The notes: a model not told the origin generated them from the sequence alone. Counted from the stretch's first letter, positions 9,089 to 19,208 are shown. The stretch is DNA of 64,000 nucleotides from Prevotella sp. (GCA_023665755.1 JAMPDF010000001.1:201537-265536), one strand, 5' to 3'. A program made the numbers and translations.

Positions 9089-9862
9089 TTATTTTTCTCT
9101 AGAACGCGATACAATAATGAGCAATAGTCTTAGTACCTCAATAAATAAATAAATTACATTGAGTGTAATCGCATATGCAGCAAACCACTCATATACCTTA
9201 TTTGCGCCTGATTCAATCATTTCATTTGCATTAGATAAACTCACAATTACATACATGGATGCAATAATGCACATCACTATTGAACAAACTAATCCAAGTC
9301 CTGACATATAAAACATACTATACAAATTAACACGATTGATCAAAAACATCACTAATGCCATCAATGAGAAGAAAAATGAGAAAATTAAAATTCCTAGTGA
9401 TACAATGATTAAAAAAGTTTTGAACTTTCTTCCTACTTGAATATATCCTTTTGCATATAAAATAGTTCCTCCCATAAATACAGCAAGCGTAATTAATAAA
9501 GCCACTCCCGCAAGTTGTAACCCCATATCAGGAAGAACCAATTCTAGTAGGCCACATAGACACCCTACAACGAGCCCTTCTGATATAGCATAAGGTATTG
9601 ATAAATATTTAGCCTTAATAGGGGAAATATTCATGATAATTTGTAAAACAAGCGTTGTGATTCCTGCTAAAATATACATAAAAAAGGGCATATATCCTAC
9701 GCGAACAATGATTCCAATACATAATAAAGCCGTAACTAAAGCAGTGCAAAGTAACGTGAGCGTCTTTACACCTACACCTTGAATGGTTGCATTTTCATAA
9801 TTCATATCCATCGTATAATCACTAGGTATACGATGAAATGCAAAATTTTTACCTACTTTCAT
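9089..9862 (-). CDS. Bax inhibitor-1/YccA family membrane protein (BaxI_1 type)
   Basis: A 257-residue protein with seven or so hydrophobic segments starting near residue 31. The C-terminal block SNANEMIESGANKVYEWFAAYAI followed by L..IYLFIEVLRLL is the hallmark of the bacterial BI-1-like group found mostly in Gram-positives; the acidic/tyrosine pattern is kept. Members are proposed pH-sensitive calcium leak channels; function in this organism is unknown. ATG at 9862 has AGGAGGAAAT upstream and lies 9 bases after polC, so it is the last gene of the murI-polC operon. Confidence 0.85.
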   Translation of the reverse strand: MKVGKNFAFHRIPSDYTMDMNYENATIQGVGVKTLTLLCTALVTALLCIGIIVRVGYMPFFMYILAGITTLVLQIIMNISPIKAKYLSIPYAISEGLVVGCLCGLLELVLPDMGLQLAGVALLITLAVFMGGTILYAKGYIQVGRKFKTFLIIVSLGILIFSFFFSLMALVMFLINRVNLYSMFYMSGLGLVCSIVMCIIASMYVIVSLSNANEMIESGANKVYEWFAAYAITLNVIYLFIEVLRLLLIIVSRSREK

Positions 9863-9871
9863 ATTTCCTCC

Positions 9872-12800
9872 TTACAATAACGTAGTATCATCATCTACCA
9901 AATCACCAAAGGCTTCTAAAGTGATTAAATTGGCAAATTGTTTTTTATTTACACTTGTTCTAAGTTCAAAATCTTTTCTAGAACTAAAAGGCCGTTGTTT
10001 TCGTGCTTCTACTATGGATTTTGCCACTGTTTCTCCTAATGAGTCTACAGAAACAAACGGTAAATAGAGCGCTTTTTTATCTTCAGATAAAACCAAATCA
10101 GTCGCTTCTGAAATATTTACATCAATATGTCTAAAACGTAATCCGCGAAGATTCATCTCCAAAGCAATTTTTAGTTCATCTAATAAATCAATTTCTTTAT
10201 TTGTAACATCTTTTCGTTCTCTAATTTTGTTCTCAATTTCGTTAATGCGATTTTGAATAGCATTTCTTCCCATAGCAAAGGCTTCTGGATCAAATTCTTT
10301 AGCCCGCTTAGAAAAATATGCTGCATAATAATAAATCGGTCTATATACCTTAAACCAAGCAATTCGAAGAGCCATAATGACATAAGCCGTAGCATGCGCT
10401 TTTGGAAATAAATATTTTATTTTTTTACATGAATCAATGAACCATTCTGGCACACTGTTTTTGCGCATAATATCTTCTTGATCAGGAGTTAAACCTCTAC
10501 CTTTTCTTACCCCTTCCATGATTTTAAACGAGATCGCTGCAGGAACACCTTGGGCAATTAAAGCAATCATAATATCATCACGACAACCAATGACATCATT
10601 AAACATAATTTTAGGATAGTTAGGATTAACTCCTTTTACTAAATCCTCTGCATTCTTCATCCATACATCTGTTCCATGAGATAATCCTGAAACCTTAATG
10701 ATTTGACTGATTGAATCAGGTCGGATAGTTTCTAACATTCCTCGAACAAATGATGTCCCAAACTCTGGAATACCGATTGTTCCACTAGATAGTTTGTCCA
10801 CATCACCATTTTCTATCCCTAAAGCTTCTTTAGAACTAAATAAAGAAATGACTTTTTTATCGTAATAAGGTATGCCATCTACATCAGAAAAAGGAAAGTC
10901 TTCCGGATTAGCATGCACATAATCCATCAGCGTTTTCATCACCGTAGGGTCATCATGGCCAAGAATATCTAATTTGAGTAAATTATCCTCAAATTTGTGA
11001 TAATCATAATGTGATGTGCGCCATACCTGACCTGTAATATCACCATCAGAAACAGGTGGATATTGAACAGGAATAATATCAGTATACTCAATATCATCTG
11101 GTACAACAACTATACCACCAGGATGTTGTCCTGTGGTTCGTTTAGATTCAGAAAGCATCAATGATAGTCGTTCTAACTCGACTTGACGTTTGAATACACC
11201 TATTTTTTGATAATAATCTCTCGCATATGCAAAAGCAGTTTTTGACTGCACTGTACTTACTGTACCAGCACGAAAGGCATTGTCAATCCCAAAAGTTTTT
11301 TGGCAAAACAAATGTGCCTGCGCTTGATATTCACCTGAAAAGTTCAAATCAATATCAGGCACCTTTTCCCCTGTAAACCCTAAGAACGTTTCAAATGCAA
11401 TATCTACACCTGATCGATTCAACTCTTGCCCACATTTTGGACATTTCATTGGTTTTAAGTCCATACCAACGCCTACTTTTTGCAATTCTACCTCAATTTC
11501 AGGAACACTTTCTTGCCTATACTCTTTTTTCTCAGCATCTGTAAACTTGAAAGCAGTAAAATGACAATGAGGATTCGTACAATAATAATGCGGCTTGAGT
11601 GGATTTACCTCAGTAATCCCCATCATTGTAGCTACAAATGAACTTCCAACAGAACCTCTACTACCGACAATATATCCCGCATCATTTGAATTTTTAACTA
11701 GCAAATGAGAAATATAGTACACGGAGAAATAACCATGCCCAATAACTGCATCTAACTCTTTGTCTAGCCGTGCTTGTACATATTGAGGAAGGGGATTTCC
11801 ATACATTTGATAAGCAGTTTGATATGAAATATCATATACCGCATGTTTCATTGAAGCTACACCGTTCTTATCTAACATAAAATCATCACGTGGTACGTAC
11901 AATTGATCTGGAAAAAGAGGATAACTTTCTATCATATCACCAATTATATTGGTATTAGTAACTACAATTTCGTACGCCAACTCACTAGGCAAGAAGGCGA
12001 AAGCTTCTAACATTTCAGAAGTGCTTCGGTAATGCATATCTAGTGTACCTTGATAATGAGATAATTCATGTGGACCACCCCCATTAGGACGGGCTACACT
12101 CAAATACACTTTACGAAACTCTGCATCTGAGTCTAACAATTCATGAACATCACCAGTTGCGACAACCAACTTGTTTTTAGCTTTTGCCGCAGTAATAATA
12201 TTTTGAATCAATCCCTGAATCATTTGTAGCGCTTCTTCTTCCGACCACATATCAAACAAGTGCATATAACAACAAGGAGGTTGAACCTCAATATAATCAT
12301 AAAAATCCATCGCATCTACCAATTGGTCATATGTCTTTTCAAGTGCTAAGCGAAAGATTTCGCCATTAGCACAACCACTGCCTACTAAAATGTGATTACG
12401 ATATTGTTCTATTAAACTACGCAACATTCTTGCATCTTTTTGAAAATAAGTTGTATGTGATTCAGAAATAATCTTATAAAAATTTTTCAACCCTGCTTTA
12501 TTTTTGACAAGCAAATTGATATGACTTGGTATTTTATAACGGAATAGTTCATTTTTGGCAACCAAGGTATTGATTTGATCGTAATTGTCCATACCAGCAT
12601 CTAACAAATCTCCTAGCATTTTAACAAAAATATTTCCTGTTGTCTTGGCATCATAAACAGCGCGATGTTGTTCATTTGGTTCTACTTCTACTTTTAAAAA
12701 TTTACCTACTGCCCGCAAATTATTTTGTTTGAATGCCCCACCATACAATCCTCTTGCTAGCATCATCGTATCGATACAAGGCATAACACCTTTAAACAGA

Positions 12801-14413
12801 CCTAATTTTTTCAACTCAGCATAAATAAAGTCCGTATCAAAATGAGCATTATGAGCAACCAATATTGATCCTTCTATGAAGGATAAAAATCCTGGTAGTA
12901 CTTCTTCAATGGGCAATTGATCATAAAGCATTTCATTTGTAATGTGCGTAATATCAGTAATCCGTTGATGCACTGGCTTCTTTGGTTTAATCAAACTAGA
13001 AAATTGATCGATAACTAAACCATTTTTAATTTTAACAGCACCAATTTCAATAATTTCATTAAACGGAATATATAAACCCGTTGTTTCTATATCAAATACA
13101 ACATAAGTAGCATCTTTTAAGTCAATACTTTGCTTTGTAAATGCGATATCTAAACTTTTTTCATCAATATAGTAGCCTTCCACTCCAGCAATAGGCTTTA
13201 TTCCCTTTTTGGCGCAGAGTTTAAATAATTCAGGTAATACGTGACAATTGGCATGATCTGTCACAGCAATCGCTTTATGTCCATAATTTTTTGCTTGATC
13301 AACATATTCTTCTACTGACATCAGACTGTCTAATACACTCATTTTGGTATGCGCATGTAGTTCAATCCGTTTGACCAAAGCCTCATCATATCTAACTCTT
13401 GAAACATCTCCACCTAATACCACAATTTGATCACACATAATAACGACATCTTTCGCAAAATCATCCCAAATCATTTTTCCCTTGATTTCCAAACGGGTGT
13501 TGGCTTTGAGTTTTTCTTTGTATTCAGTCACTTCTGTGTCTTTGATAAAACGCTTGATCATTACAGAATCTGTATAATTCGTGATGGTTGCGACCACAAG
13601 AGTGAACTCTCTTCCTTGTTTAGATTTGATATTTCGAATCTCACTCGAGACAAGAGTCCCAAGTACCATCACTTTATCTGTACCATTGATTTGCGTAAAT
13701 TCAGCCACTTCCATACTATTGGTTGGAATATCATTAATCTGTATTGACATAAACTGGCCCGTATTCTTATACCTGAAAGCATGTTGAACATGTTCTTCTT
13801 TCATGCTTTCACGTTTTTGACGATACGCTTCTACACTTCTAGTTTCATCAAGACTCTCTTGAACTTGTTGTCTTTTTTGACGAATCTCTTTTAAGTTTCT
13901 TGCTTCTTCACTAATTTCTATGTCAAAGTGGACAAATGAAAGGCCATAATTGAGGAAAAATTGCTTAATCAACAATAGGTTTTCTTCCACATTTTTTTTA
14001 TCTTCAATAGTAGCTACAACAAAACAAATTGTATTATTTTCATACTTAGAAAAATAACTTTCTAAAATAATAACCCCTTTTTTGGCCTCTTTGCATATAC
14101 GAATAGCCTCCGTTAAATAGTCTTTTAAATGACTTTGACTCATCTTATAATTTTGTTTGCACTCTTCTGTATAGCTAATTGTATACTTGACTGTATCTAC
14201 TGAAACACTTTGTTTAACATATGTTGTCACCTTTTCTTGCATTTCAAATACAGTGTGAGCATCTAAAATTTCAGAAAACGAAAGACAAATGCGACAAGAC
14301 TTATTTTTATCGTTAACGATGACATTATCTAATCTTCCCGTTTGAAGTGATTCTGTTAGCACCAAACCACTGCGGATAAAAATTTCCATCAATTGTTGAT
14401 CTTGTTCAATCAT
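9872..14413 (-). CDS. polC: DNA polymerase III alpha subunit, Gram-positive type (PolC)
   Basis: The main replicative polymerase with built-in 3'-5' proofreading. The order of domains is N-terminal domain, OB fold (about 235-340), PHP domain with IELHAHTKMS near residue 352, inserted DEDD exonuclease beginning FDIETTGL near 437, second part of PHP, zinc finger (CTNPHC and CPKCG, about 950-990), palm with PDIDLNFSGEYQ near 1020, fingers, and C-terminal helix-hairpin-helix part. Length 1513 residues versus 1437 in Bacillus. A GTG at 14425 would give four more residues, but it lies directly against the SD; the ATG at 14413 has AGGA at correct distance and overlaps the upstream kinase stop, so I prefer it. 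Part of the murI operon. Confidence 0.98.
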   Translation of the reverse strand: MIEQDQQLMEIFIRSGLVLTESLQTGRLDNVIVNDKNKSCRICLSFSEILDAHTVFEMQEKVTTYVKQSVSVDTVKYTISYTEECKQNYKMSQSHLKDYLTEAIRICKEAKKGVIILESYFSKYENNTICFVVATIEDKKNVEENLLLIKQFFLNYGLSFVHFDIEISEEARNLKEIRQKRQQVQESLDETRSVEAYRQKRESMKEEHVQHAFRYKNTGQFMSIQINDIPTNSMEVAEFTQINGTDKVMVLGTLVSSEIRNIKSKQGREFTLVVATITNYTDSVMIKRFIKDTEVTEYKEKLKANTRLEIKGKMIWDDFAKDVVIMCDQIVVLGGDVSRVRYDEALVKRIELHAHTKMSVLDSLMSVEEYVDQAKNYGHKAIAVTDHANCHVLPELFKLCAKKGIKPIAGVEGYYIDEKSLDIAFTKQSIDLKDATYVVFDIETTGLYIPFNEIIEIGAVKIKNGLVIDQFSSLIKPKKPVHQRITDITHITNEMLYDQLPIEEVLPGFLSFIEGSILVAHNAHFDTDFIYAELKKLGLFKGVMPCIDTMMLARGLYGGAFKQNNLRAVGKFLKVEVEPNEQHRAVYDAKTTGNIFVKMLGDLLDAGMDNYDQINTLVAKNELFRYKIPSHINLLVKNKAGLKNFYKIISESHTTYFQKDARMLRSLIEQYRNHILVGSGCANGEIFRLALEKTYDQLVDAMDFYDYIEVQPPCCYMHLFDMWSEEEALQMIQGLIQNIITAAKAKNKLVVATGDVHELLDSDAEFRKVYLSVARPNGGGPHELSHYQGTLDMHYRSTSEMLEAFAFLPSELAYEIVVTNTNIIGDMIESYPLFPDQLYVPRDDFMLDKNGVASMKHAVYDISYQTAYQMYGNPLPQYVQARLDKELDAVIGHGYFSVYYISHLLVKNSNDAGYIVGSRGSVGSSFVATMMGITEVNPLKPHYYCTNPHCHFTAFKFTDAEKKEYRQESVPEIEVELQKVGVGMDLKPMKCPKCGQELNRSGVDIAFETFLGFTGEKVPDIDLNFSGEYQAQAHLFCQKTFGIDNAFRAGTVSTVQSKTAFAYARDYYQKIGVFKRQVELERLSLMLSESKRTTGQHPGGIVVVPDDIEYTDIIPVQYPPVSDGDITGQVWRTSHYDYHKFEDNLLKLDILGHDDPTVMKTLMDYVHANPEDFPFSDVDGIPYYDKKVISLFSSKEALGIENGDVDKLSSGTIGIPEFGTSFVRGMLETIRPDSISQIIKVSGLSHGTDVWMKNAEDLVKGVNPNYPKIMFNDVIGCRDDIMIALIAQGVPAAISFKIMEGVRKGRGLTPDQEDIMRKNSVPEWFIDSCKKIKYLFPKAHATAYVIMALRIAWFKVYRPIYYYAAYFSKRAKEFDPEAFAMGRNAIQNRINEIENKIRERKDVTNKEIDLLDELKIALEMNLRGLRFRHIDVNISEATDLVLSEDKKALYLPFVSVDSLGETVAKSIVEARKQRPFSSRKDFELRTSVNKKQFANLITLEAFGDLVDDDTTLL

Positions 14414-14930
14414 CTCTATCCTCACTCTCCTGACTTATTTTATCTAGACTTTGGTCTACTTGAATACAAGTACCATATACATCAATTGTTTTCACAAATT
14501 GAAATCCCTCATCTATAGTAGGAGGAATCAATCGATGATAATACTGCTCTACCACCTCAACTGGCAAATAGTGTTCTGTTTGAATTTGATTGCGACTCTT
14601 TACTCTTTCTTTACACAATGCCAAATCAGGCAAAAAGAAATAACAACCTATCTCAAAAGAAGCAAAATATCGTTGCACTTCTTCTTTTAATCTAGCCCGA
14701 ACAGCTGGTGTGATACTCGTCGCATCAAAAATAACATCTTTACCTTGTTTTAATTCTTCTGCACAAAATCGATAGGCTAGTGGCCATATTTCTTTTTCTG
14801 GAGTATTAGGATAGTTCATCCTAATGCTATCTGTTGAAACTATTTGAATTTGGTTTGCTGCAGCAAGTTGTTTGGCAAAAGTAGTTTTCCCACTTCCTTG
14901 AATCCCTACCATCAAATGAATTGTGTTCAT
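14406..14930 (-). CDS. Small P-loop kinase-like ATPase (polynucleotide kinase/zeta-toxin-like)
   Basis: A 174-residue soluble protein of the AAA_33/PNK-like P-loop kinase group. Walker A is VGIQGSGKTT (residues 8-17). The second strand ends in VSTDSIRMN, where the acid may orient a substrate hydroxyl. VIFDATSITPAVRARL (about 66-81) is the typical follow-on of PNK and zeta-type kinases. A lid-like stretch CKERVKSRN is near residue 111. The substrate is unknown. ATG at 14930 has AGAGGT. Its last bases overlap the polC start (ATGATTGA), so the two are translationally coupled. UGA is its stop codon. Confidence 0.82.
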   Translation of the reverse strand: MNTIHLMVGIQGSGKTTFAKQLAAANQIQIVSTDSIRMNYPNTPEKEIWPLAYRFCAEELKQGKDVIFDATSITPAVRARLKEEVQRYFASFEIGCYFFLPDLALCKERVKSRNQIQTEHYLPVEVVEQYYHRLIPPTIDEGFQFVKTIDVYGTCIQVDQSLDKISQESEDRDD

Positions 14931-14935
14931 ATGTT

Positions 14936-15478
14936 CTACCTCTTCTCATTGACTGATGATTGTTGCGATAATTGGCGGTAAATCGCCAAAATAAATGGTG
15001 CTTTTTTTCGAGTATATGTTTCTCTGTCATAACGATATTGCTCAGCAAGTGATATTTTTAAGGTCTGATAGGCCAATGCTACTTCTAGATGTGCGTTTAA
15101 ATAATCCCGAAACCCAACCAATTGATCAAATTCATTATCAGCTTGATCATAGCAATGAATATGTTGTAATGACACTTGATGAGGGCCTCGCAAAACGAAT
15201 AAAACATGAGTTGTTTGACCACCTTGTGATCCACAATCATCATATCCTTTTTGAACAAGTGCTTCTTTATCCAATGCATTTAATGATTTGACCTTGACAG
15301 CAACATCTAAAATGGGCTTTGCACAAATACTAGGAATAGCGGTACTTCCCACATGTTGAATATCTATGATATCTTCTTTCCAACATAATTTTAGCATCTT
15401 TTGAACACGTTCAAATTCACTATCCCATGCTGTATGATGGGGTAAGAGTCTCACTTGATAGCGTTTGACACCTTCCAT
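14936..15478 (-). CDS. GrpB family protein (UPF0157, nucleotidyltransferase fold)
   Basis: A 180-residue protein. The motif IQHVGSTAIPSICAKPILDVAV (residues about 39-60), read as GST..P...KP.[IL]D, is diagnostic of the GrpB/UPF0157 branch of the nucleotidyltransferase superfamily. The later block HIHCYDQADNEF..LVGFRDYLNAH is also typical. Biological role unknown; the family is sometimes fused to dephospho-CoA kinase. ATG at 15478 is preceded by AGGAGG. It sits 9 bases after the ABC-F gene and 5 bases before the kinase gene. Confidence 0.88.
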   Translation of the reverse strand: MEGVKRYQVRLLPHHTAWDSEFERVQKMLKLCWKEDIIDIQHVGSTAIPSICAKPILDVAVKVKSLNALDKEALVQKGYDDCGSQGGQTTHVLFVLRGPHQVSLQHIHCYDQADNEFDQLVGFRDYLNAHLEVALAYQTLKISLAEQYRYDRETYTRKKAPFILAIYRQLSQQSSVNEKR

Positions 15479-15487
15479 AGATTCCTC

Positions 15488-17044
15488 CTAGTTGATTAAT
15501 AATTCTTCAATACTATAAATTCGCGTGGCAAGCTTTTCTACAAAATCTCTTTCATGACTCACAAAAATGACTGTCCCATTGTATTTTTGAAGTGCACTGA
15601 GCAATTCCTCTCTAGCCACTTTATCTAAATGATTAGTAGGCTCATCTAATATCAATACATTGGCTTTTTGCATCATCACTTTGCATAATTTTAATTTAGA
15701 TTGCTCTCCACCGCTCATTGTTTTGATGGGCTGAAGTGCTAAATTTCCCGTAATTCCAACTCTTGCTAAAACAGTTCTTATGGCATGTTGATCCATCAAG
15801 GGATACAGATTTTGGATTTCTTGGACTGGTGTAAGAGAAGGATTTTCAAAATAATTCTCTTGCTCATAATAGGCAATTTGAGCACGATCTACAAAATGAA
15901 ATTCACCTTGGATAGGCTGAAGTTGCCCAACCAATGTTTTCAATAATGTACTTTTTCCAATTCCATTAAATCCCGTAATCGCCAATTTTGTACCGCTTCG
16001 AATTTCAAAATCAATCGCAGGTAACAATGAAAAATCGTAACCAATTTCTAGTTGCTTAACAACCAAAAAACGATCAGACCCAATTGGTGCATAATTGAAA
16101 TGTAAATTCAAATGAATATCACTGCTTTGTGGTTTTTCAATAATTTCTATTCTCTCCAATCGTTTTTCCCTACTCTTGGCTTGCCTAGCCGTAGAAGTTT
16201 TTACTTTATTTTTAGCAATATATGCCTTCAATTCCTTGATTTCTTTTTGTTGGGCATTATATCTACGTTCTTGGTCTTCATCTTTCATTAGTTTTTTCAA
16301 ACGATATTCTTGATAATTGCCTTTGTATTTGGTAATTTTTCCACCTTCAATTTCAAGAATATGCGTAGCTACATGATTTAAAAATTCTTGATGATGCGAA
16401 ACAATTAAGAAATTTCCCTTATATTCTTTCAAGTATTTTACCAACCAGTCCACATGAACAGTATCCAAAAAGTTAGTCGGCTCATCCAAAATCAGTAAAT
16501 CTGGTTCTTCTAAAAGTAGCTTGGCCAAAATGACTTTAACCTTCTGTCCTCCTGACAAACGTCCCAGGGGTGTTTGCAAACCAAATTGAACAATCCCTAA
16601 TCCTGAAACAATTCGTCCAATTTTAGAGTCTACTGCATAAAAATCATTTCTTTCTAATTCCTCACGAATTTGAGTAGTTAATCGAACATATCGATCGATT
16701 AATACCGCATCTGATGTTTCATTTAAAGATTCCAAATATTGGTTCATCTGTTTTTCTTGTTCATATAAATGACAAAAAGCCTGTTTCAAATACGCATCAA
16801 TCGATATTTGCTTGTCTACTTTCATATATTGATCTAGATACCCCACGCGAATGGATTGATCAAAACTAATACTTCCACCATCAGGAATCACTTGTCCACA
16901 TAAAACTTGAATTAATGTTGTTTTTCCAACTCCATTGTTTCCAATGACTCCTATTTTTTCATTTGGCAATACGCGAAATGAGGCATTTTGAAAAAGTTTT
17001 TTCTTGTCAAATGTAAGCGATAAATTTTCTACAGTAAGTAACAT
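15488..17044 (-). CDS. ABC-F family ATPase (ribosome-associated type)
   Basis: A 518-residue soluble protein with two nucleotide-binding domains and no membrane segments. Domain 1 has Walker A GNNGVGKTT (about 35), signature LSGGQKVK and Walker B LLILDEPTNFLD. Domain 2 has Walker A GFNGIGKST (about 350), signature MSGGEQSK and VLILDEPTNHLD. A charged interdomain linker is at about 245-310. Both catalytic glutamates are present. ABC-F proteins bind the ribosomal E site and either regulate translation or protect against antibiotics. The linker does not let me choose a subfamily, so I do not claim drug resistance. Second gene of the murI operon. Confidence 0.92.
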   Translation of the reverse strand: MLLTVENLSLTFDKKKLFQNASFRVLPNEKIGVIGNNGVGKTTLIQVLCGQVIPDGGSISFDQSIRVGYLDQYMKVDKQISIDAYLKQAFCHLYEQEKQMNQYLESLNETSDAVLIDRYVRLTTQIREELERNDFYAVDSKIGRIVSGLGIVQFGLQTPLGRLSGGQKVKVILAKLLLEEPDLLILDEPTNFLDTVHVDWLVKYLKEYKGNFLIVSHHQEFLNHVATHILEIEGGKITKYKGNYQEYRLKKLMKDEDQERRYNAQQKEIKELKAYIAKNKVKTSTARQAKSREKRLERIEIIEKPQSSDIHLNLHFNYAPIGSDRFLVVKQLEIGYDFSLLPAIDFEIRSGTKLAITGFNGIGKSTLLKTLVGQLQPIQGEFHFVDRAQIAYYEQENYFENPSLTPVQEIQNLYPLMDQHAIRTVLARVGITGNLALQPIKTMSGGEQSKLKLCKVMMQKANVLILDEPTNHLDKVAREELLSALQKYNGTVIFVSHERDFVEKLATRIYSIEELLIN

Positions 17045-17074
17045 TTCGCATTCTCCTTCTTATCATTCATTTGT

Positions 17075-17830
17075 CTATTCTATCTTTTGAACTTGGTCAA
17101 AATAAAAATGCATCATTTCTAATTGATGCCTTGCTTTTTCGACATCCCCTGTTGTATAATAGATGCTTTTTCCTGGTAATGAGGCATCTTTTTGTATTTT
17201 AATTCCTTGTTTTTTAAACAAATTAACAATTGGTTCACCACTATCAACAAGAAAAAGATTAGGGCAAATTTCCTCAACAATGTGACGAATCCACTTGAAA
17301 TGAGTACATCCCAAAATAAGTGTATCTGCTTCTTTAAGTTGGTGTAGATAATTTTGAATTAAAGTATACATTTCTTTCGATGAGAAATGCATTTGTTCAA
17401 TCAAAGGAACAAGACAACTACAATTGATGGCTACTTCTAAATGTGGAGACAAATATTTTTCATATATTTTGCTTTCTACTGTCAATTGGGTTGCAAACAA
17501 GGCAATTTTTTGGTTTTTACTATATTGCAATGCCCATTGTGCAGTAGGCTCAATTACGCCAATCACAGAGGAATCTTGCTCACAAATGTCAATAATGGAT
17601 GCGGTAGCCGTATTACATGCTACAACTATCCGTGTAGCGCCTAATTGTTTCAATGTCTCAATATGCTTTAATGCAAGAAAGCGTACCACTGCTTTTGACT
17701 TTACTCCATATGGCAAATGAGCCTCATCTGCTAGATACAAGATATCTAGCCCTGGAAAATGGCTTTTTATTGCTTCATATACAGAAAGTCCACCAATTCC
17801 TGAATCAAATATACCTATTTTTTCTTTCAT
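17075..17830 (-). CDS. murI: Glutamate racemase
   Basis: Makes D-glutamate for peptidoglycan. 251 residues, near the usual 260-270. Motifs: IGIFDSGIGGLSV at the N-terminus with the conserved Asp and Ser, VACNTATA containing the first catalytic cysteine (about residue 72), and LILGCTHF with the second (about residue 177). Start ATG at 17830 with GAGGT upstream. It is the first gene of a six-gene operon leading to polC; the promoter is at 17875-17880. Confidence 0.97.
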   Translation of the reverse strand: MKEKIGIFDSGIGGLSVYEAIKSHFPGLDILYLADEAHLPYGVKSKAVVRFLALKHIETLKQLGATRIVVACNTATASIIDICEQDSSVIGVIEPTAQWALQYSKNQKIALFATQLTVESKIYEKYLSPHLEVAINCSCLVPLIEQMHFSSKEMYTLIQNYLHQLKEADTLILGCTHFKWIRHIVEEICPNLFLVDSGEPIVNLFKKQGIKIQKDASLPGKSIYYTTGDVEKARHQLEMMHFYFDQVQKIE

Positions 17831-17874
17831 ATCTTTACCTCACTGGTAATGATATTTATGTATTCTTTTATGAT

Positions 17875-17883
17875 ATTATACCA
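17875..17883 (-). promoter_or_regulatory. Extended -10 promoter of the murI-polC operon
   Basis: Minus strand TGG-TATAAT (TATAAT at 17875-17880), about 45 bases before the murI ATG. The -35 is poor, as often with extended -10 promoters. Confidence 0.65.
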
Positions 17884-17915
17884 TAAAGAAATGAAAAAGA
17901 AAACCAAAGCACAAG

Positions 17916-17939
17916 AAAAAATGTGTCTATTCGACACAT
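17916..17939 (-). terminator. Terminator after the HtrA-like gene
   Basis: Stem ATGTGTC / GACACAT (17921-17927 with 17933-17939), followed on the minus strand by a run of six T. It lies directly at the stop codon of the gene. Confidence 0.85.
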
Positions 17940-19175
17940 CTATCTGAGTGTTACAGTCTCTGTAACTATTTTATTTAATCTCCTTGAATAATACGTAATT
18001 TCCACTTTAGATCCAACCACATAATCTGTTAATGCATTCAATTTGCCCGTAATTATGGTCATTTGTGTCAAGGGTTCATCTTCAAAAGCTAAAATGATAT
18101 CATCTTTTTGTAAACTTGTCTGACTCATTGTCCCATTTTCAGTAACTTCTGTGACATAAATCCCATATGGCTTTACAGCACCATATATGGTTGTGGGGAT
18201 TTCCTTTAACTGATTTTGAGCAATAATAGCATTAGATAAATTTCTTACTTCTATTCCCACAATTCCTAGTCTTGGACGAACAATCGTCTTTCCCTGCTCT
18301 AAATAATTCTCAAGTAAACTCTTTACGATATTAGCTGGTATAGCAAATCCCATATTATCTATTTTATCATCAACAATTTTTAATGTATTAATGCCAATTA
18401 ATTTACCATCAATTGTAAACAATCCTCCACCACTATTTCCTGGATTGATAGTTACATCATGTTGGATATAAGCCGCATTAAAATCATTTACTTGATCTCC
18501 GTCTGTATCTTCACTAATATAACGAAGTTCGCCACTAATGATACCAAAAGTAACCGACCCATAATATTCGTATCCATCTGGATTACCAATAGCTATCGCA
18601 AATTGACCTTTTTGAATAGCATCACTATCCGCAAATTCAACAGGCTGTATCAAAGTCGTATGTTGGAATTTAACCAAAGCAATATCTACCTTTGTATCAT
18701 AACCCACTACTTCTGCTTCAATTTCCACATCTTCATTTCCTAAATATGCATATGTTTTGTATGTGTATCCTTGGTTGGATCCAGTAATCACATGCCGATT
18801 GGTTACAACATAATACGTATAGTTATTTACTTTACCATCTGCATTATAATTGGTTTCCCTTTTATAAATGACACCACTCCCAATTGATTCTGTGTCTTCT
18901 GATGTAATCATATGACCATTGATAATCGTTTTGTAATTGGCTTTAAGCGTAATCCCAATTACACTATTTTCTAACATTTTGGATGTGTTTAAAATGCAGT
19001 TTTCTAAATCTGCTATCGTAATGTTCTCATATTGAACCACTTTATTGGTAATTTCATTTTGAACGTTATTTTGCGTACGAGAGGAACGTGATTGCAATAT
19101 ACTACATCCTGTCAATACGCCAAGCGATAACAAAATTGCTATCACCATCATCCCTATTCTATTTTGTCTTTTCAC
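17940..19175 (-). CDS. HtrA/DegP-like trypsin-fold protease with PDZ, lipoprotein
   Basis: Surface quality-control serine protease of family S1C. 411 residues from a GTG start (AAGGGG upstream). A signal peptide with lipobox LTGC (Cys about residue 24) predicts lipid anchoring rather than the transmembrane anchor of Bacillus HtrA. The catalytic triad is visible: His in VTNRHVI (about 128), Asp in KVDIALVKF (about 166), and Ser in NPGNSGGGLF (about 248). One PDZ domain fills the C-terminus (about 300-411). It follows a two-component system in the same direction, but after a 240-base gap with its own promoter and a structured leader, so control by envelope stress is plausible. Confidence 0.93.
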   Translation of the reverse strand: MKRQNRIGMMVIAILLSLGVLTGCSILQSRSSRTQNNVQNEITNKVVQYENITIADLENCILNTSKMLENSVIGITLKANYKTIINGHMITSEDTESIGSGVIYKRETNYNADGKVNNYTYYVVTNRHVITGSNQGYTYKTYAYLGNEDVEIEAEVVGYDTKVDIALVKFQHTTLIQPVEFADSDAIQKGQFAIAIGNPDGYEYYGSVTFGIISGELRYISEDTDGDQVNDFNAAYIQHDVTINPGNSGGGLFTIDGKLIGINTLKIVDDKIDNMGFAIPANIVKSLLENYLEQGKTIVRPRLGIVGIEVRNLSNAIIAQNQLKEIPTTIYGAVKPYGIYVTEVTENGTMSQTSLQKDDIILAFEDEPLTQMTIITGKLNALTDYVVGSKVEITYYSRRLNKIVTETVTLR

Positions 19176-19208
19176 TTTTACATCCCCTTATATCTTTTAA
19201 ATTATAGA

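Noticed and set aside
13427..13787. Two open frames antisense to polC
   Set aside because: Overlap the conserved OB region of PolC on the other strand, no recognisable protein.
14406..14408. Possible Mollicutes code with UGA as tryptophan
   Set aside because: UGA ends the P-loop kinase, dinB and lspA at the right places, and conserved Trp residues use UGG.
15488..17044. Assigning the ABC-F gene as an antibiotic resistance protein
   Set aside because: The interdomain linker does not clearly match a resistance subfamily; many ABC-F proteins are housekeeping.
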